Positions 22,777 to 36,122 of a stretch of 64,000 nucleotides of DNA are shown here, in pieces. Numbering within the stretch: the first letter of the stretch is position 1; each line of letters opens with the position of its first letter. Origin of the DNA: Cytidiella melzeri (Eukaryota > Basidiomycota > Agaricomycetes > Polyporales > Irpicaceae); the NCBI GenBank assembly GCA_022592445.1, contig JABYQR010000057.1:62001-126000 (forward strand), given 5' to 3'. The position numbers and the translations under genes were made by a program. The notes under the pieces were generated by a model. It was given only the letters and a program-made list of their open reading frames with translations, did not search any database and was not told the origin of the DNA.

Positions 22777-23357
22777 GGTGATCTGCGTGACAAGGTGTGA
22801 TGAGCTTGTCAGCTCAGTGGTGTGCGAAACAAAATCTCCATAAAGGAGAGGTCCTGTGTGTGCGTGGGGGTAGTGCCAGCGTTGGCTTGGACTTTCTCTC
22901 CAGGTCTGGTGGTGAAAGGATCTCTGTCACGGTTCCACCTATGTGGCAAATGGTTGGCGGATCAGTATTACACTGACCCTAAGTTCAGCCAGAACCAGTT
23001 ACCTGTCTACGTGCCTAGGCACTCATGGGTTTCCAGCCCTGTTGTCTAGCTCTTATAGCGAGCATCTGACACCAAACTCCACTATTACCTGTGGGGCGGC
23101 ACACTCTCATCATGCTGGCATAATGCCATCCCCAATTCTGATCTGCTCTAGGAGCGTCGGGCAAGAGGGTGATTTGAGTTGTGTGTATTAAGGCAAAGCC
23201 TAGAAATGACTACCACTTAGAGCCTATGGTCCGGCTACCTCTATTTCTGGAGGATTTGTAGAGGGGCCCATGCACAGGCACAAGACCTAGAAGAAAGGGG
23301 AAATAAAACCTCCAGCACGTCCAGAGATGTGAAGGAGTAGGAGCAGTCTTATTCAAA
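22777..23357. other. No recognisable gene
   Basis: The sequence between the split ORF and the inverted LTR shows only short frames on either strand. Nothing is recognised. Confidence 0.4.
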
Positions 23358-23846
23358 TGTTACAGTAAAGGTTACCAGATAAGTGGTTAACTTGAGGGGG
23401 AGTTGGTGAGATAGAGAGTTAGAGTGGTGGTGAGTGACGTACTTGTGGGTACTGAGTAGTCCTTAATCAACAGAGTGGATAAGACTGAGGGGATATGCTT
23501 TCAGGAGTGCCTCTATATATACATGAAGGGGAGTACCCCAGGTACTACCCTAAGACCCCTAATACCTACATGTGTAAGCAAAGTAATCTACCTTACTAAG
23601 CATGCCCTATGCCCTAGTGGTGCCACTTCAATAATCAACCAATAGCAATTGTCCCCATGACCTGACCCCATGACCCAGTTCCAAGGCTAGACTGGTTCTA
23701 GCTCGTTCTCAGACAAGACTGGACTTTTCCAGAAGGTTCTAAGAACTATGACATCATCTAATAGAATGTTCTACACTGTGACATCATAGTTCCAGCATGT
23801 TTCACAACGTTCCAGAGAGTTCTATCATGTGATACACAGATAAGGA
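23358..23846 (-). mobile_element. LTR family B, inverted copy, 3' portion
   Basis: This is the reverse complement of the right two thirds of LTR B, ending at ...ACACAGATAAGGA, where repeat E begins. The remaining left third of the same LTR reappears beyond repeat E at 26626-26827. It is more diverged than copies 1 and 2, especially at its outer end. Confidence 0.85.
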
Positions 23847-26625
23847 TAGTGTTAGCAAGGCCGGCAAGCGGCAAGTACAATTCCTGAGGATTTAATGAAA
23901 TATTACTTTTTGAGCAAGATTTGTAAGTAAACTTGGTGCTGGTAGAAGCCTGAACAAGTAATTTTGTTGGGAATAGCTTTCCAATGAGTAATTTATAGTA
24001 AGTTGGTGGTTTGTCTTCACTGGAGCACACAATCATTCAAGAAAAAAGAGCGACTATGCTGTATTGTTTGAAGTACAACAATGGGTGTGAGTACAGAATT
24101 GAAACAAGTTTGTGGAGTAGAGCATGGAGATGAAGATTGTTTGACATGCGTCTTCTTCTTAATGGTGTTGAACTATGTTAAATAATCTAGATACAATTTG
24201 GTAAACTGCAGGAGCAGAGCTACAAGTGATTTTGTTATTGAGAGCAAATTGAATAAATCATATAGCATGAAATAGTTAATTGCACCTGTGACTTTGTTAT
24301 CACAGAGAACCTCAGTAAACAATTCTGTGCCTGGTAAGGACCTTGCCAAGTTATCTGGTCATAAATATTGACTGTATTACAGGCATTTGCTATTGGTGAC
24401 ACCTTTGATAGGCAACTTGATCTGGGATAAAGTGACTGTACTACAATTGATAAATTTGGTTGCGGGATCAGGAGCCATACATTGATGAAGGTAGTCACCA
24501 ATGGTAGCAAGGAGCTCCATCTATCTTGTCATTAATCTTGTGCAGTGTTCACTGCTGATTCTAAAAAATTACTTGCTTCAAGAATGAAGGGCTTTAGGGT
24601 GTCTCATTGGATCAATTGCTGAAACATGTTACATGTGTCCTGTTGATGTCTGCACTGCCTCAACCCCATTGGAGCTTCCACAGGCTGGGTTCTGATTGTA
24701 ACTCCTGCTTATAGAGCAACTAGTGGTTGTGAAACTATGTGGAAGAATCAAAGGCAATGCTCTACGGTGATGCAACCACGTGCTGTTGATGTCTGAACTG
24801 CATCAGCCCCACTAGAACTGCCACAGGCTGTGTTGTGATTGTAACTCCTCCTTAGAGAGCAACTAATGGCTGTGAAACGTTGTGGAACAATCTGATGCAG
24901 TGGTTGCTGCTGATGCAACCACGGTCTGAGCTGCATCACCCCTATTGGAACTGCCACAGACTGTGTTCTGATTATAACTCCTGCTTAGGGAGAAGTGTTT
25001 GTGAAACCTCGTGACCAATCGAATGCAGTGATTGCTGCCAACGCAACCATGCACTGTTCATGTCTGAACTGCCTCACCCCCATTGGAACTGCCACAGTTG
25101 TAACTCTTGCTTAGAAAGTAGTGGTTGTGAAACTTAGTGGACCAATTGAATGCAGTGCTGGCTGCTGATAAAACCACGTCCGGCTGATATCTGCACTACC
25201 TCACCCCATTAGAGCTGTCAAAGGCTGTGTTCTGATTGTATCTCCTACTTGTGGAGAAACTGGTGGTTGTGAAACTGTATGGAAGAATCAAAGGCAGTGC
25301 TCTATGCTGATGCAACCACGTCCTGTTGATGTCTCAACTGTATCAGCCCCACTAGAACTGCCACAGGCTGTGTTCTGATTTTAACTCCTGCTTATAGAGT
25401 AACTGGTGGTTGTGAAACTGTATGGAAGAATCAAAGGCAGTGCTCTATGCTGATCCAACCACGTCCTGTTCATGTTTGAACTGCCTCAGCCCCATCAGAA
25501 CCACCACAGGCTATGTTCTGATTGTAACCCCTCCTGAGAGAGCAATTAATGGTTGTGAAACTTTGTGGAACAATCCGATGCAGTGCTTGCTGCTGATGCA
25601 ACCATGTCCTGTTGATGTCTGAGCTGCATCACCCTTATTGGAACTGCCACAGACCGTGTTCTGATTGTAACTCTTGCTTGTAGAGCAACTGGTGGTTGTG
25701 AAACTGTATGGAAGAATCAAAGGTGGTGCTCTATGCTGATGCAACCACGTCCTGTTGATGTCTCAACTGTATCAGCCCCACTAGAACTTCCACAGGTTGT
25801 GTTTAGATTGGAACTCCTCCTTAGAGAGCAACTAATGGTTGTGAACATTTGTGCAACAATCCAATGCAGTGCTTGCTGCTGATGCAACCATGTACTGTTA
25901 ATGTCTGAACTGCCTCACCTCCATTGGAACTGCCACAGGCTGTGTTCTGATTTTAACTCCTGCTTAGAAACCAACTAACAGTTGTGAAACTTTGTGGAAC
26001 AATCAGATACAGTACTCACTACTAGTGCAGCCACAAATTCACATTGTCGAAGAATGTAGGGATTAAGAATTTGTAGTTAGCTTCCAAAGTACTGGTAATT
26101 CTTGCTCAGAGCCAATACTATGTGTGGCATGTCTTCTAATTGTATTCCTTGTTTGGAGAGCAAGCGATGTCTGTAGATTGCTGCACATGGACCTGATCAG
26201 AATTTGACATCATTTGCCAGCAGGAGTGGAGTTTGAATCTGAGTCTGGAAGACCATTTTCAGTAGACTGGCCATAATGTGCTCAATCCCACTTCAATTGA
26301 CAGTATGTTTGTACCACAATGTTGCCACAAGATAGGGCTATCCAATGGTGTATTATATGTACAAATTTGTACCCATATGCAGTCTGTAAAAATTTAAAAC
26401 TGCATTTTGATTGCAAAAGTGATCTGATACAAAGTTATCAAGGGCTGATAACAAGGCCAATGTGATGCCATCAGCTGGATTCATTGTTTTGTTATTGACA
26501 CTGTTACTGTCTGTATTCTGCCATCAAATTCCCACACTTTGGGGGACAAAAAGGTCACATCTGAAAAGGCATCAATGTGCTGGAGCACACTGGAACAATT
26601 CTTCTTCATTCTTCAGGAATTGTAA
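23847..26625. repeat. Unclassified repeat family E, copy 2, inside LTR B
   Basis: This copy of about 2.8 kb is complete at both ends relative to copy 1. It splits the inverted LTR B. Its left about 800 bp and right about 430 bp match copy 1. The middle is a tandem array of 142-bp units. No open frame of family-like length is found. No clear target duplication is seen at the LTR junctions beyond an ambiguous one or two A bases. Confidence 0.7.
24634..26030. repeat. 142-bp tandem satellite, about ten units
   Basis: The word TGATGCAACCACGTCCTGTTGATG or close variants recurs near 24771, 24912, 25038, 25167, 25309, 25451, 25595, 25737 and 25879. Most steps are 141-144 bases and two are shorter. 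Units share GAACTGCCACAGGCTGTGTTCTGATTG and GGTTGTGAAACT stretches. Similarity between units is high but not perfect. The array lies wholly inside repeat E copy 2. Confidence 0.88.
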
Positions 26626-26827
26626 AAGGAGTGCATCAGTGCATCAGAGACAGAGGGTGCATCAGCGCATCAATGATGGAGTGCGCATCAATTGATAGGT
26701 GCTAGAATAAGCGCCAGAATAAGCGCCTGATAAGCACCAGATGAGTGCTGGATAAGCGCCTAAATATTCCCAATAATACTGTTGCCTGTAAAGGCAAGTC
26801 TTGTAGAAACATTGAAAATCTGTGACA
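26626..26827 (-). mobile_element. LTR family B, inverted copy, 5' portion
   Basis: The sequence runs from AAGGAGTGCATCAG to CTGTGACA and is the reverse complement of the first part of LTR B, including its decamer run, which is shortened here. Together with 23358-23846 it makes one nearly complete LTR of about 690 bp. The flanks of the joined LTR (TCAAA before, TAACC after) do not match. Confidence 0.85.
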
Positions 26828-27304
26828 TAACCCAATCAGGTCATATACTTGATATGGGCAGCTGCCACTGCAGTCTTGTAGCAGGCGTTAGAGGTAGCAC
26901 CCTCACTAGCAACAAGGTCAAACACTTATAATCAACAGAACAACCAGAACTACTGTATGGTCTAATACATATGACTGTAATGATCTATAATGAGATATGC
27001 TGATCTTGCCTTATGAAATATGTGATATAATCTTCATCACAATCAAGGTAAAATGTTCAGAAATTGTACCTTGCCACTTGTTGGCCCAACTGCCACAAGT
27101 ATATTACTACCGCATATGACATATTTCCCATGGTATACTGATGTAATCTATCATTGTTGATACAAGTAATGACTAGGTCACAAGATTTGGCCCAAGGCAT
27201 GCTTGCACTGGACATGTGCCACCACACAGCTACAAGGCTTTGACAAAAGTCCCCTAGGAACATAGCAGCAAGTGAGGGCGGATACTTGAAAAAGTTTCAC
27301 AAGT
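26828..27304. other. No recognisable gene
   Basis: Nothing is recognised between the LTR remnant and the small secreted protein gene. Confidence 0.4.
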
Positions 27305-27894
27305 TCAGTAATAATCATCGTCTTCTTGACCTGCACAGCAAAATAATCCTGCAAATCTACAGAACGGTCTCCTCTTGCAGCTTTCAGATGATACAGAAGA
27401 AGGATAAGAGGGAACAGGAGTATCAGAATAAGGAGGCAGATTTTCACCTGGAGGATAACTGTGGACAGATGCATGGTCACCAGCCCTCTGAGAATACTCT
27501 GCTAGTACCTGATGAAGTCCTTGCTGTATCTCTTGTGGTGGTGGATCACTTCGAGATTGCAGGACCATAGGGCGGTCATGGATAGAGGCCTCTCCATGTG
27601 CTTGGTGTTGCAGCCTTTGCTTGACGGACAGACTGAATGAAGAGTGTCAGAGACACCTTTCATTCACAGTACCAGCAGGAGTACTCACTGCAACTTGGTG
27701 TCAACACCTTTCATGCCTCTTGTGGCAAAGACAGGAAGGAGGACCACATGCTTTTCTGTGGTAAGTCCGTCCAGATAATAATTGCCAGGAGTAGGTGGTT
27801 TGGTGGATCCTCGGCTGCCGTATGGGATGGCAGACACAGTCACTGCACTGAAGACAATGGCGGCAAACAAAATAAATGGAGTTAAGAAACGCAT
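27305..27894 (-). CDS. Small secreted protein with C-terminal cysteine cluster, hypothetical
   Basis: Two exons are proposed. The first (from 27894) encodes a clear signal peptide (MRFLTPFILFAAIVFSAVTVSA) and ends at a GTGAGT donor. The second begins after CATTCAG and keeps phase through HLSVKQRLQH to the stop. The mature protein is about 150 residues, proline- and serine-rich. It ends with a cysteine cluster (SCKRRPFCRFAGLFCC) and an acidic tail (GQEDDDYY). I do not recognise a family. Palmitoylation of the cysteine cluster, or a secreted effector-like role, would be speculation. It sits at the edge of the transposon island. Confidence 0.5.
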
Positions 27895-29257
27895 GACTTG
27901 GACAAGTGTTATGGGATGTTTCAGAAAGACAGTAAGACAGCTTTAGCCATGATTGTAGTCAATGACCCGAGGTGAGCGAACCATAAAATGAAAATGTACT
28001 CACCAACCTGTGCTATGCAATTACCTGGAGCTACAGGGACTGAGGGGCAGAAGTTGTAGCAAAAAGACAGTAAGACAGCTGTAACAATAATTTTAGTATG
28101 GTGACCCAAAGTGAGCAAACACTAGAACAACAATGTACTCACCGACCTGCGCTGTGCCAATGCCTGGGGCTATAGGGAGTGAGATACAATAATGATAACA
28201 TGGGGGTTCATATAACCCATGTGAAGCCTTGCAGTGCATCACAAACTTGAAACATCTCCTTCATACCCGTCAATGCTTCATGATGCATGTTTTGCGGGCT
28301 GATGGTGTATGTGACAATATACACGCGAAACGGCTGCAAAGACCAGATTGTTGTACATTATACATGGAAACTTGAAGGAAGTAGTACTACCGAGGCTTGG
28401 AATGCAAACCAGTCCATTTCGTCGGCCCCCCCCCACCGAAAAAAAAAAACTTATTTCTTCACTCAAATGTTTCATAAACACAGTGATGATCAGGCAATGT
28501 GGTGTTAATTATTCAGGGGGGATGTCCGGCGTCCACGACTCTACGGAGGATGAGACTGAGATTCGTTGCAGCTCTGTGTTTGCAGCACCCCTGTCTGGGG
28601 GTCAAAACATCAATACAGTATCAAGACCTACTACTCTATAGGTTTCAAGGTCCCAGGAACTACTGGTGAGAGGCTGGTAGTGAGCCTATGTGGCTGTAAT
28701 ACTACTACATCATCAAACCTAGGGTGCAAATGGCCACCTGAGCTCTCCGCCTAGAAGTACTTCTTGATAGTTGATCATATGATGAAGTCTGCTACGATGA
28801 GGCGAAGCATTGATCTGCTAGATAAAGGTCGCAAGGCAAGTCTCGGACATAATGCGTCACTGTAGCCTGTAGTGCGGTGTGACGCCACAATCTGGTTAGG
28901 AAACAGTGATTCTGTGCAAGCATGCCTGCATCGGGCTGTATTCAACGTGAGCTATGCTGAGACTGCAAAGGCATGAAACGGGCGAAAGTGTTGCGATCAG
29001 TGTGTGATAACCAAAGCACCCGCATGTTGACTTCCACCGTGACGAGCTTTTGGCCACTTGTACCCACCTTGAAACTTCACGAATGCAGACTCGCGCAGAG
29101 CACAAAACTGGCGGAGCTCCGCTAGCTCCCCTAAGGTCAAGTTGACTCGACAGCTCTCGAAACGATGCAGACCTAGGAAATACGCATACGTTGTTCATCT
29201 GAGTCCTACCTCCTGCTTGGCACTAAAAGTACAACTTCCATAATTTCAGAATTTTCT
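27895..29257. repeat. Gene-free stretch with a 138-bp tandem duplication
   Basis: GACAGTAAGACAGCT occurs at 27928 and 28066, and the following about 120 bases are related in both copies, including a GTGAGTAC splice-donor-like word on the minus strand. The rest (28.2-29.2 kb) shows a C9/A-run near 28425-28451 and no recognisable gene. Confidence 0.5.
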
Positions 29258-29913
29258 TCAAGCCTGCTCCGCTTCTCTCTCAGCTATCTTGGCCTTGCTG
29301 CCAACTTTTTTTGTTTCAAATTTTTCCTCGCCATTGACAATCCTCTGGCCTTGCTCTTTGGTCTCAGGCTGATCTCATAATCAGTGTTCGCACCGCATTG
29401 AGGGAATAACGAGCCATGCTCACCTTTCCAAGCGTTGTTCCTCTGATTTCCTTCAAATACTCATTGTCATAAAAGAATAGAAGGCTTCATATCAAAAACA
29501 TACCTTTGCATAGCCTAGAAACGCGTGTGTGAGCTAGACTCCAGACGCATGCCATATAAATGGCGGGAGCTCAAGTACTCACCAACAACCTTCTCCTTGA
29601 AAGTAGGTCCTGCAGTGACAGTAGACCCTGACCCCGGCATAGTCGCTCCTGCACGACACGGTGAGTCCGCTGCACGTTCATTGTGGCGCGATCTCCTTCC
29701 ACGACCTTCGCGCTCACCTTGTTGACTGACGTCCGGAACTTGTGTAGGTTGAGTGGTTTCTGAAGGCATCATGGGTTCAGTGTTCTGTGCCCCGTAGCTT
29801 TGTTGGTCGACGGCGCTGTCCTGCAGATCAACGTTAGCCATCAGTCGTACGCTAGTATATGACTCGCAACATACGTCGTGTGTAAGGGCACCGGTTTGGG
29901 CAGGGATAGGCAT
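29258..29913 (-). CDS. Small conserved basidiomycete protein (PTFKEKVVG/PETKEQG type)
   Basis: Four exons are proposed: 29913-29583, 29514-29504 (11 nt), 29450-29424 (27 nt) and 29368-29258, giving about 159 residues with consistent phases. The N-terminal two thirds is a low-complexity, polar region. The C-terminus assembles into TFKEKVVG-YAK-EIRGTTLGK-PETKEQGQRIVNGE, a short helical motif I recall from small uncharacterised basidiomycete proteins. A charged tail (KAKIAEREAEQA) follows. Function is unknown. The exon structure is supported by how well the motif is rebuilt across three introns. Confidence 0.72.
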
Positions 29914-30198
29914 TGTTGTGAGTTGGTTGTGAGTTGGTTGTGAGTGATGTTTTCGTCAGTAGAAACGGTAGCCAAGTAACGAAACGTGCACTGTCACTTT
30001 AAATATATGTACAACTTGACCGAATATTCGTACTCCATAGCAGTCGCATGACGTCAAGCTGCAGCGGGCGCTCCCATTGCAGAGCGCCTGCTGGCCACAA
30101 TCTCAGAAGTCCAAAAGAATTGTCTATACAAAAGCTCAGTACAATCTAACGTTACATGATGCTATAGTCCTGCATCTTACGAAGTGCAAATGTTCATG

Positions 30199-31795
30199 TC
30201 AAAATCGTTTACCTCCTCGTTTAACCGGCTGCTTAACACCTCTAGCAGACGATCCGCCCTTCAGCCGAGCCAGCCTGCGTTTCCGAGCTTCTGGGGTATC
30301 TTCGTCGCTATCGCTATCCGAGGATACTCGCTTTGACTTCTTTATGGGGCGAGCCGGCAAAGACTCTGATGCCTCGTTCGATGCCGCTGCTGGAGAATTC
30401 CGACGTGAATGCACGACGCTGTTCGGTCTCGACCACCTATCAGCAGTTTTACCTTTGCCCTTTGTTGCTGCTTGTGGCGCCTCGTTGTCGGTTGACTGCT
30501 CTGTCGCAGATGAATCATCTGCCGGTGCAAGTTTGTTGGCAGCGGATGCCGGCTTCCGTGAAGGACCTGGTGATGGACTGCGAGTCTGTGCATTATCCAC
30601 AATGAGATTCGTCCAAGGAGATGCCTAAATGCTCACAGTAGCTCTTACTGAGCCTCCGCGAGTAGATTCCGGTTCGCCAACCGTCCGAGTCTTCGAAGTG
30701 ATAACAGGCAATTTCAGCTCCGGTGTTTGAGCCTCGGAGATGACTGCAGCTGAACACACAAATCATCAGTTGCAGTTAGTTTATGCGCCTTCGTGAGATG
30801 ATAATATGAGCGCACGCATATCGGGCAAGAAGTTGAAAACCGCTGTCATGCGACGCAGAGAGGTTGTAACGCGCGGTTTCGATATCGCAGTCCTGATATG
30901 AGTGTCCACGGTCCTGCGGGCAGTACGGCCAACTTTGTCAACGGACTAGCAGGAATGGAGTACGAATAATGATTAGTGACTCTCAAGGAGATATATCAAC
31001 GCCATACCTTTTCCAGATCCGCCTCAGTCTGCGCACTGACAGCTTCAGAAGACGAGAATGCCATATGGGTAAGACTGATCAAAGGCATGATGAGGTGCTT
31101 AGAGATGACCTCAGCTGAGACCTGCCGCGTAGCGGGGTTTAGCGAGTTGGAAATCTATCGGTAAATAGAGTCATCGTGCGTGTACCTTGGGGCCCAATGA
31201 ATACGTTTCCCACCTCCATTTGAATTCTGAACAACGTAGTTCAAAGGCTAAGTCCTACATGACATTATGACAGAAATAGGTCAGCGTGTTCAGATCATGC
31301 AAATGAAATCAGGTTCTCACGGCGTTCCTCGATTCGACAGTCTCGAATGACAAGTCCACAATACCACCCAGGCTGTGGGCTGCCGACAACAGATCAAGAG
31401 CCTGCGATCGCCATTCGTCTTCTTCCTCCTCCGAAAGTAAAAGAAGCGATGCCACTCCAGGGTTGCATTCTCGCCATCTACGAGCAATCCTACTGCTGGT
31501 GATGACCTCTCCCCAAACTTGTTTGGTGTCAGTGATCATGAGACAACAGCATTGGTCCACTGTGGACGCGTGAAATTTCTAAGAGCAAATCCAAATGGGC
31601 TCAAATATTAACAGTCATTAGAAGAGTACTTTGAGACGTACCATCAGGTATGAAGTTGATTTAGAGCTGTCGGATTTCACTAGCCATTCTTTATGCAAGA
31701 GAAGGGCCAGTTTGTCCTGCAAGACAAAGCGGGAAGGTGAGTGTTGGTTCATCCACCTGGTCACAAAGGGGCTGCACTTCTTCTAGGTATTCCAT
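30199..31795 (-). CDS. xlf1: XLF/Nej1-like non-homologous end-joining factor
   Basis: The first exons give MEYLEEVQPLCDQ-DKLALLLHKEWLVKSD...TSYLMK-FHASTVDQCCCLMITDTKQVWGEVITSSRIARRWRECNP. This matches the XLF head domain (W in the first strand, L-x-x-TD-x-x-x-VW, R-x-x-x-N). DLAFEL...FKWRWETYSLGPK and a helical stalk (ISKHLIMPLISLTHMAFSSSEAV) follow. The last exon (30600-30199) is a disordered tail rich in Ser, Asp and Lys, ending with a basic KQPVKRGGKRF. XLF bridges DNA ends with XRCC4-Lig4 in the nucleus, and the basic tail fits the Ku-binding tail of the family in position, not in exact sequence. It is divergent from the F-box relic 195 bp away. Confidence 0.82.
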
Positions 31796-31990
31796 ATTCA
31801 GGTGGTTGGCTGAGTATCGAAAAAACGCTGTCCTCTCCTGGTGTTGAGAGCGTTGAGAGTCGGTGGTGCAGAATCAAGTAGTGAAGCGCCGGACACGCGA
31901 CGCGATCGCTACGCGTCGAACACGTGCACGATGTCTGACGTGATGCACCGACTTGTGGGGTCACAGTAATGCATATATTGTCGAACGTCC

Positions 31991-33328
31991 ATGCCGCCGC
32001 AATGCATGCATTCACCTGTCTTCACGCTGCCAGACGGGCTGCTGCTCGCTGTTATATGTGTCTTTGTTGACGCAGACCGCAGTCCTGTGGTCTTGTCCCA
32101 TGTCTGCCAGCTATGGAAGCAAGTCGCACTACGGACTGGTAGTCTCTGGGACATCATCGACCTTTGCAACCTGCAGAGAGCTAAACACCATCTTAGCGCA
32201 CTCTCAGAACCAAAGCCTTGACATCCGCTGGCTTAAACGACGTCGAGCCCTTCCAACGCTACAGAACTAACAGTTTATATGGGACCATGCTCCCAGGTTT
32301 TCGCGCGTGGGCCTCGTGTCACCCACCTCCACAATCTCTGAGATTTTCCACAGTATGGATTCGGGTGGAGGAAACTTACTACCCCAACTTCAAGAGTTGA
32401 CCGTCGTGGCGCAATCATCCCGACATTCAGCCCGCAATGTCCTCAGTTGCAGAGCTTAACCTTGTCGTGAGTAAACCTTGCGTATTCTTCTTCCGTTCGT
32501 CCGTTGGGCTCATGGAGATGTTGTCTTGCACGACACCAGCGGACTCCAAGTCAGCATAGGAGAATTACTCGCTACACTACGCGGTTCTCCTTTGCTAGAA
32601 AAGTTTGGATCTCACAAACATTTTCGGCCGAACAGAGCTACCCCTTCGACTAGATCTCCCGTTCACACTCTCGCGATTGAAGATGTTCACGTTGACAGGC
32701 ATGCTTTTCGAAGGCCAAGGCTTTCTCGTGCCTTCCTTTGTGTTTCCGCCGCAGTGCAGGGTTAGAATTGTCGGTGGATTGACTCCAGCTCGCGGCGCTG
32801 TGCTGCACCCTTCTACCATTTCAGCTCTTGGACCAATCCGCTTTACCACTATCACCCTACACGCGCGTACTTTTGATTGAATCCAACGTCCTAGTCACGG
32901 CAAATTCCCCTTGATACTCACGCTTCGCAACGCTAAAGACCCATCCACTCGTGGCTTGGACCTGATTCATGTATCGACCTTGGAGATATGTGACAGGGAG
33001 CATCTTCGCATATACCTTGCAATCATCGGGGCCGTGATATCTTCCATTCAACGGCTGGGGAGACACGATCAGGCGTTGACAGGACGAGAGGCCAGTTTCA
33101 ACTTGCCCAAACTATTTGCTTCAGCCGCTCTGTTGGAAACACTTGTTCTTCATGGCGTACACCTCGATGCGGCTTCGGAAATTTGGTCTTGCAGGGACAA
33201 ATGCCACAGTAGCATTCACATCTGGGCTAAGAAGTATGAGGCATCTATCGTTCACGAAGTTGAAGCTACGTGGCTGCGTCACCGATAGCCAAGCATTGGC
33301 AATGCTGCGTACGGTCTTGTCTGTATAA
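31991..33328 (+). pseudogene. F-box/leucine-rich protein gene, frame-broken
   Basis: The frame starts with an F-box (LPDGLLLAVICVFVDADRSPVVLSHVCQLWKQVAL, then SLWDIIDL), the typical opening of the expanded F-box family of mushrooms. It stops at 32221 with ...ALSEPKP, while the expected continuation (QSLDIRWLKRR) is present in another frame across the same bases. Later pieces (GELLATLRGSPLLEKF; LRLDLPFTLSRLKMFTLTG; GLRSMRHLSFTKLKLRGC) look like leucine-rich repeats in three different frames. Some shifts could be introns, but the first has no convincing splice sites, so a relic is more likely. Confidence 0.6.
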
Positions 33329-34023
33329 GTTACTTGAAAACGATTAGGACCCACATTGTTACCACGAAATGAGGAGTAGGCAGCAGTCCTTCGGAACGCG
33401 AAATGCGTCTCGCAAAATGGCACAGGGCAGATAATATATAATCATAGTGGCAAATAATAATCAAACAGCCACAAAAGTAATTGTCTATAGTCTAATCTAT
33501 AGCTTTGAACGTCGTAAACTAGCGCAACGTGTAAAACGTCTATGGGGATAATGGGTCGACGCAGTGGATAGGATCATTCACTTATCCCGTGGTGGTAGAA
33601 GATAAAGCTCGGGAAGCATGGAAGTCGGTATACCAGACGGGGCGGTATCGAATAGGCAATGACAAACGAAAGAAATAAAGAATGACTGGGGAGGGAGGGA
33701 ACAAAGGACGCCGCGTGTCTTCGGCACGCAAGAATTAATAAAAGACGTGGGTAGATAGATGGAGCCAGATACAGCGCAGAATCCTTGCATCCAATCGTCC
33801 GAGAGCTGAGCGGGGCGAGGTCTAATATGAGATGTATGTCTAATGAGCGATGAGAGAGAGAGAGAGATAGGACGAAGCAGCATAAAGAGTACAATTGCGA
33901 TAGGTGCTGGGGGATAACATGTGCGCGTCCAAGCCATTCTGAGATAGCGTAAGCGTATAGGTGTCATTAAAGTGAGATGTGTAGAGTTGAATATACCGAG
34001 GCCGTCTGGTATCTAAATGTTGT
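33329..34023. other. 3' region of the CreA-like gene; no gene seen
   Basis: No coding signature is recognised. It lies downstream of the stop at 34024 on the minus strand and may contain its 3' UTR. Confidence 0.4.

Positions 34024-36122
<2,099 letters not shown>

Noticed and set aside
24634..26030. CRISPR-like array
   Set aside because: The units are contiguous 142-bp satellite repeats with no unique spacers, in a eukaryotic genome.
23847..26625. Repeat E as a Helitron
   Set aside because: Neither orientation starts with TC and ends with CTRR next to a hairpin, and the insertion in the LTR is not between A and T with those ends.
23847..26625. Repeat E as an ordinary hAT or MITE with terminal inverted repeats
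   Set aside because: The left end begins TAGTG, as some hATs do, but the right end is not its inverse and no 8-bp duplication is seen in the split LTR.
23353..26832. Target duplication around the inverted LTR B
   Set aside because: The flanking 5-mers TCAAA and TAACC differ and the outer end is diverged, so no duplication can be claimed.
28425..28451. Poly-C/poly-A run as a retroposon tail
   Set aside because: There is no adjacent element or duplication, and the run may include sequencing length error.
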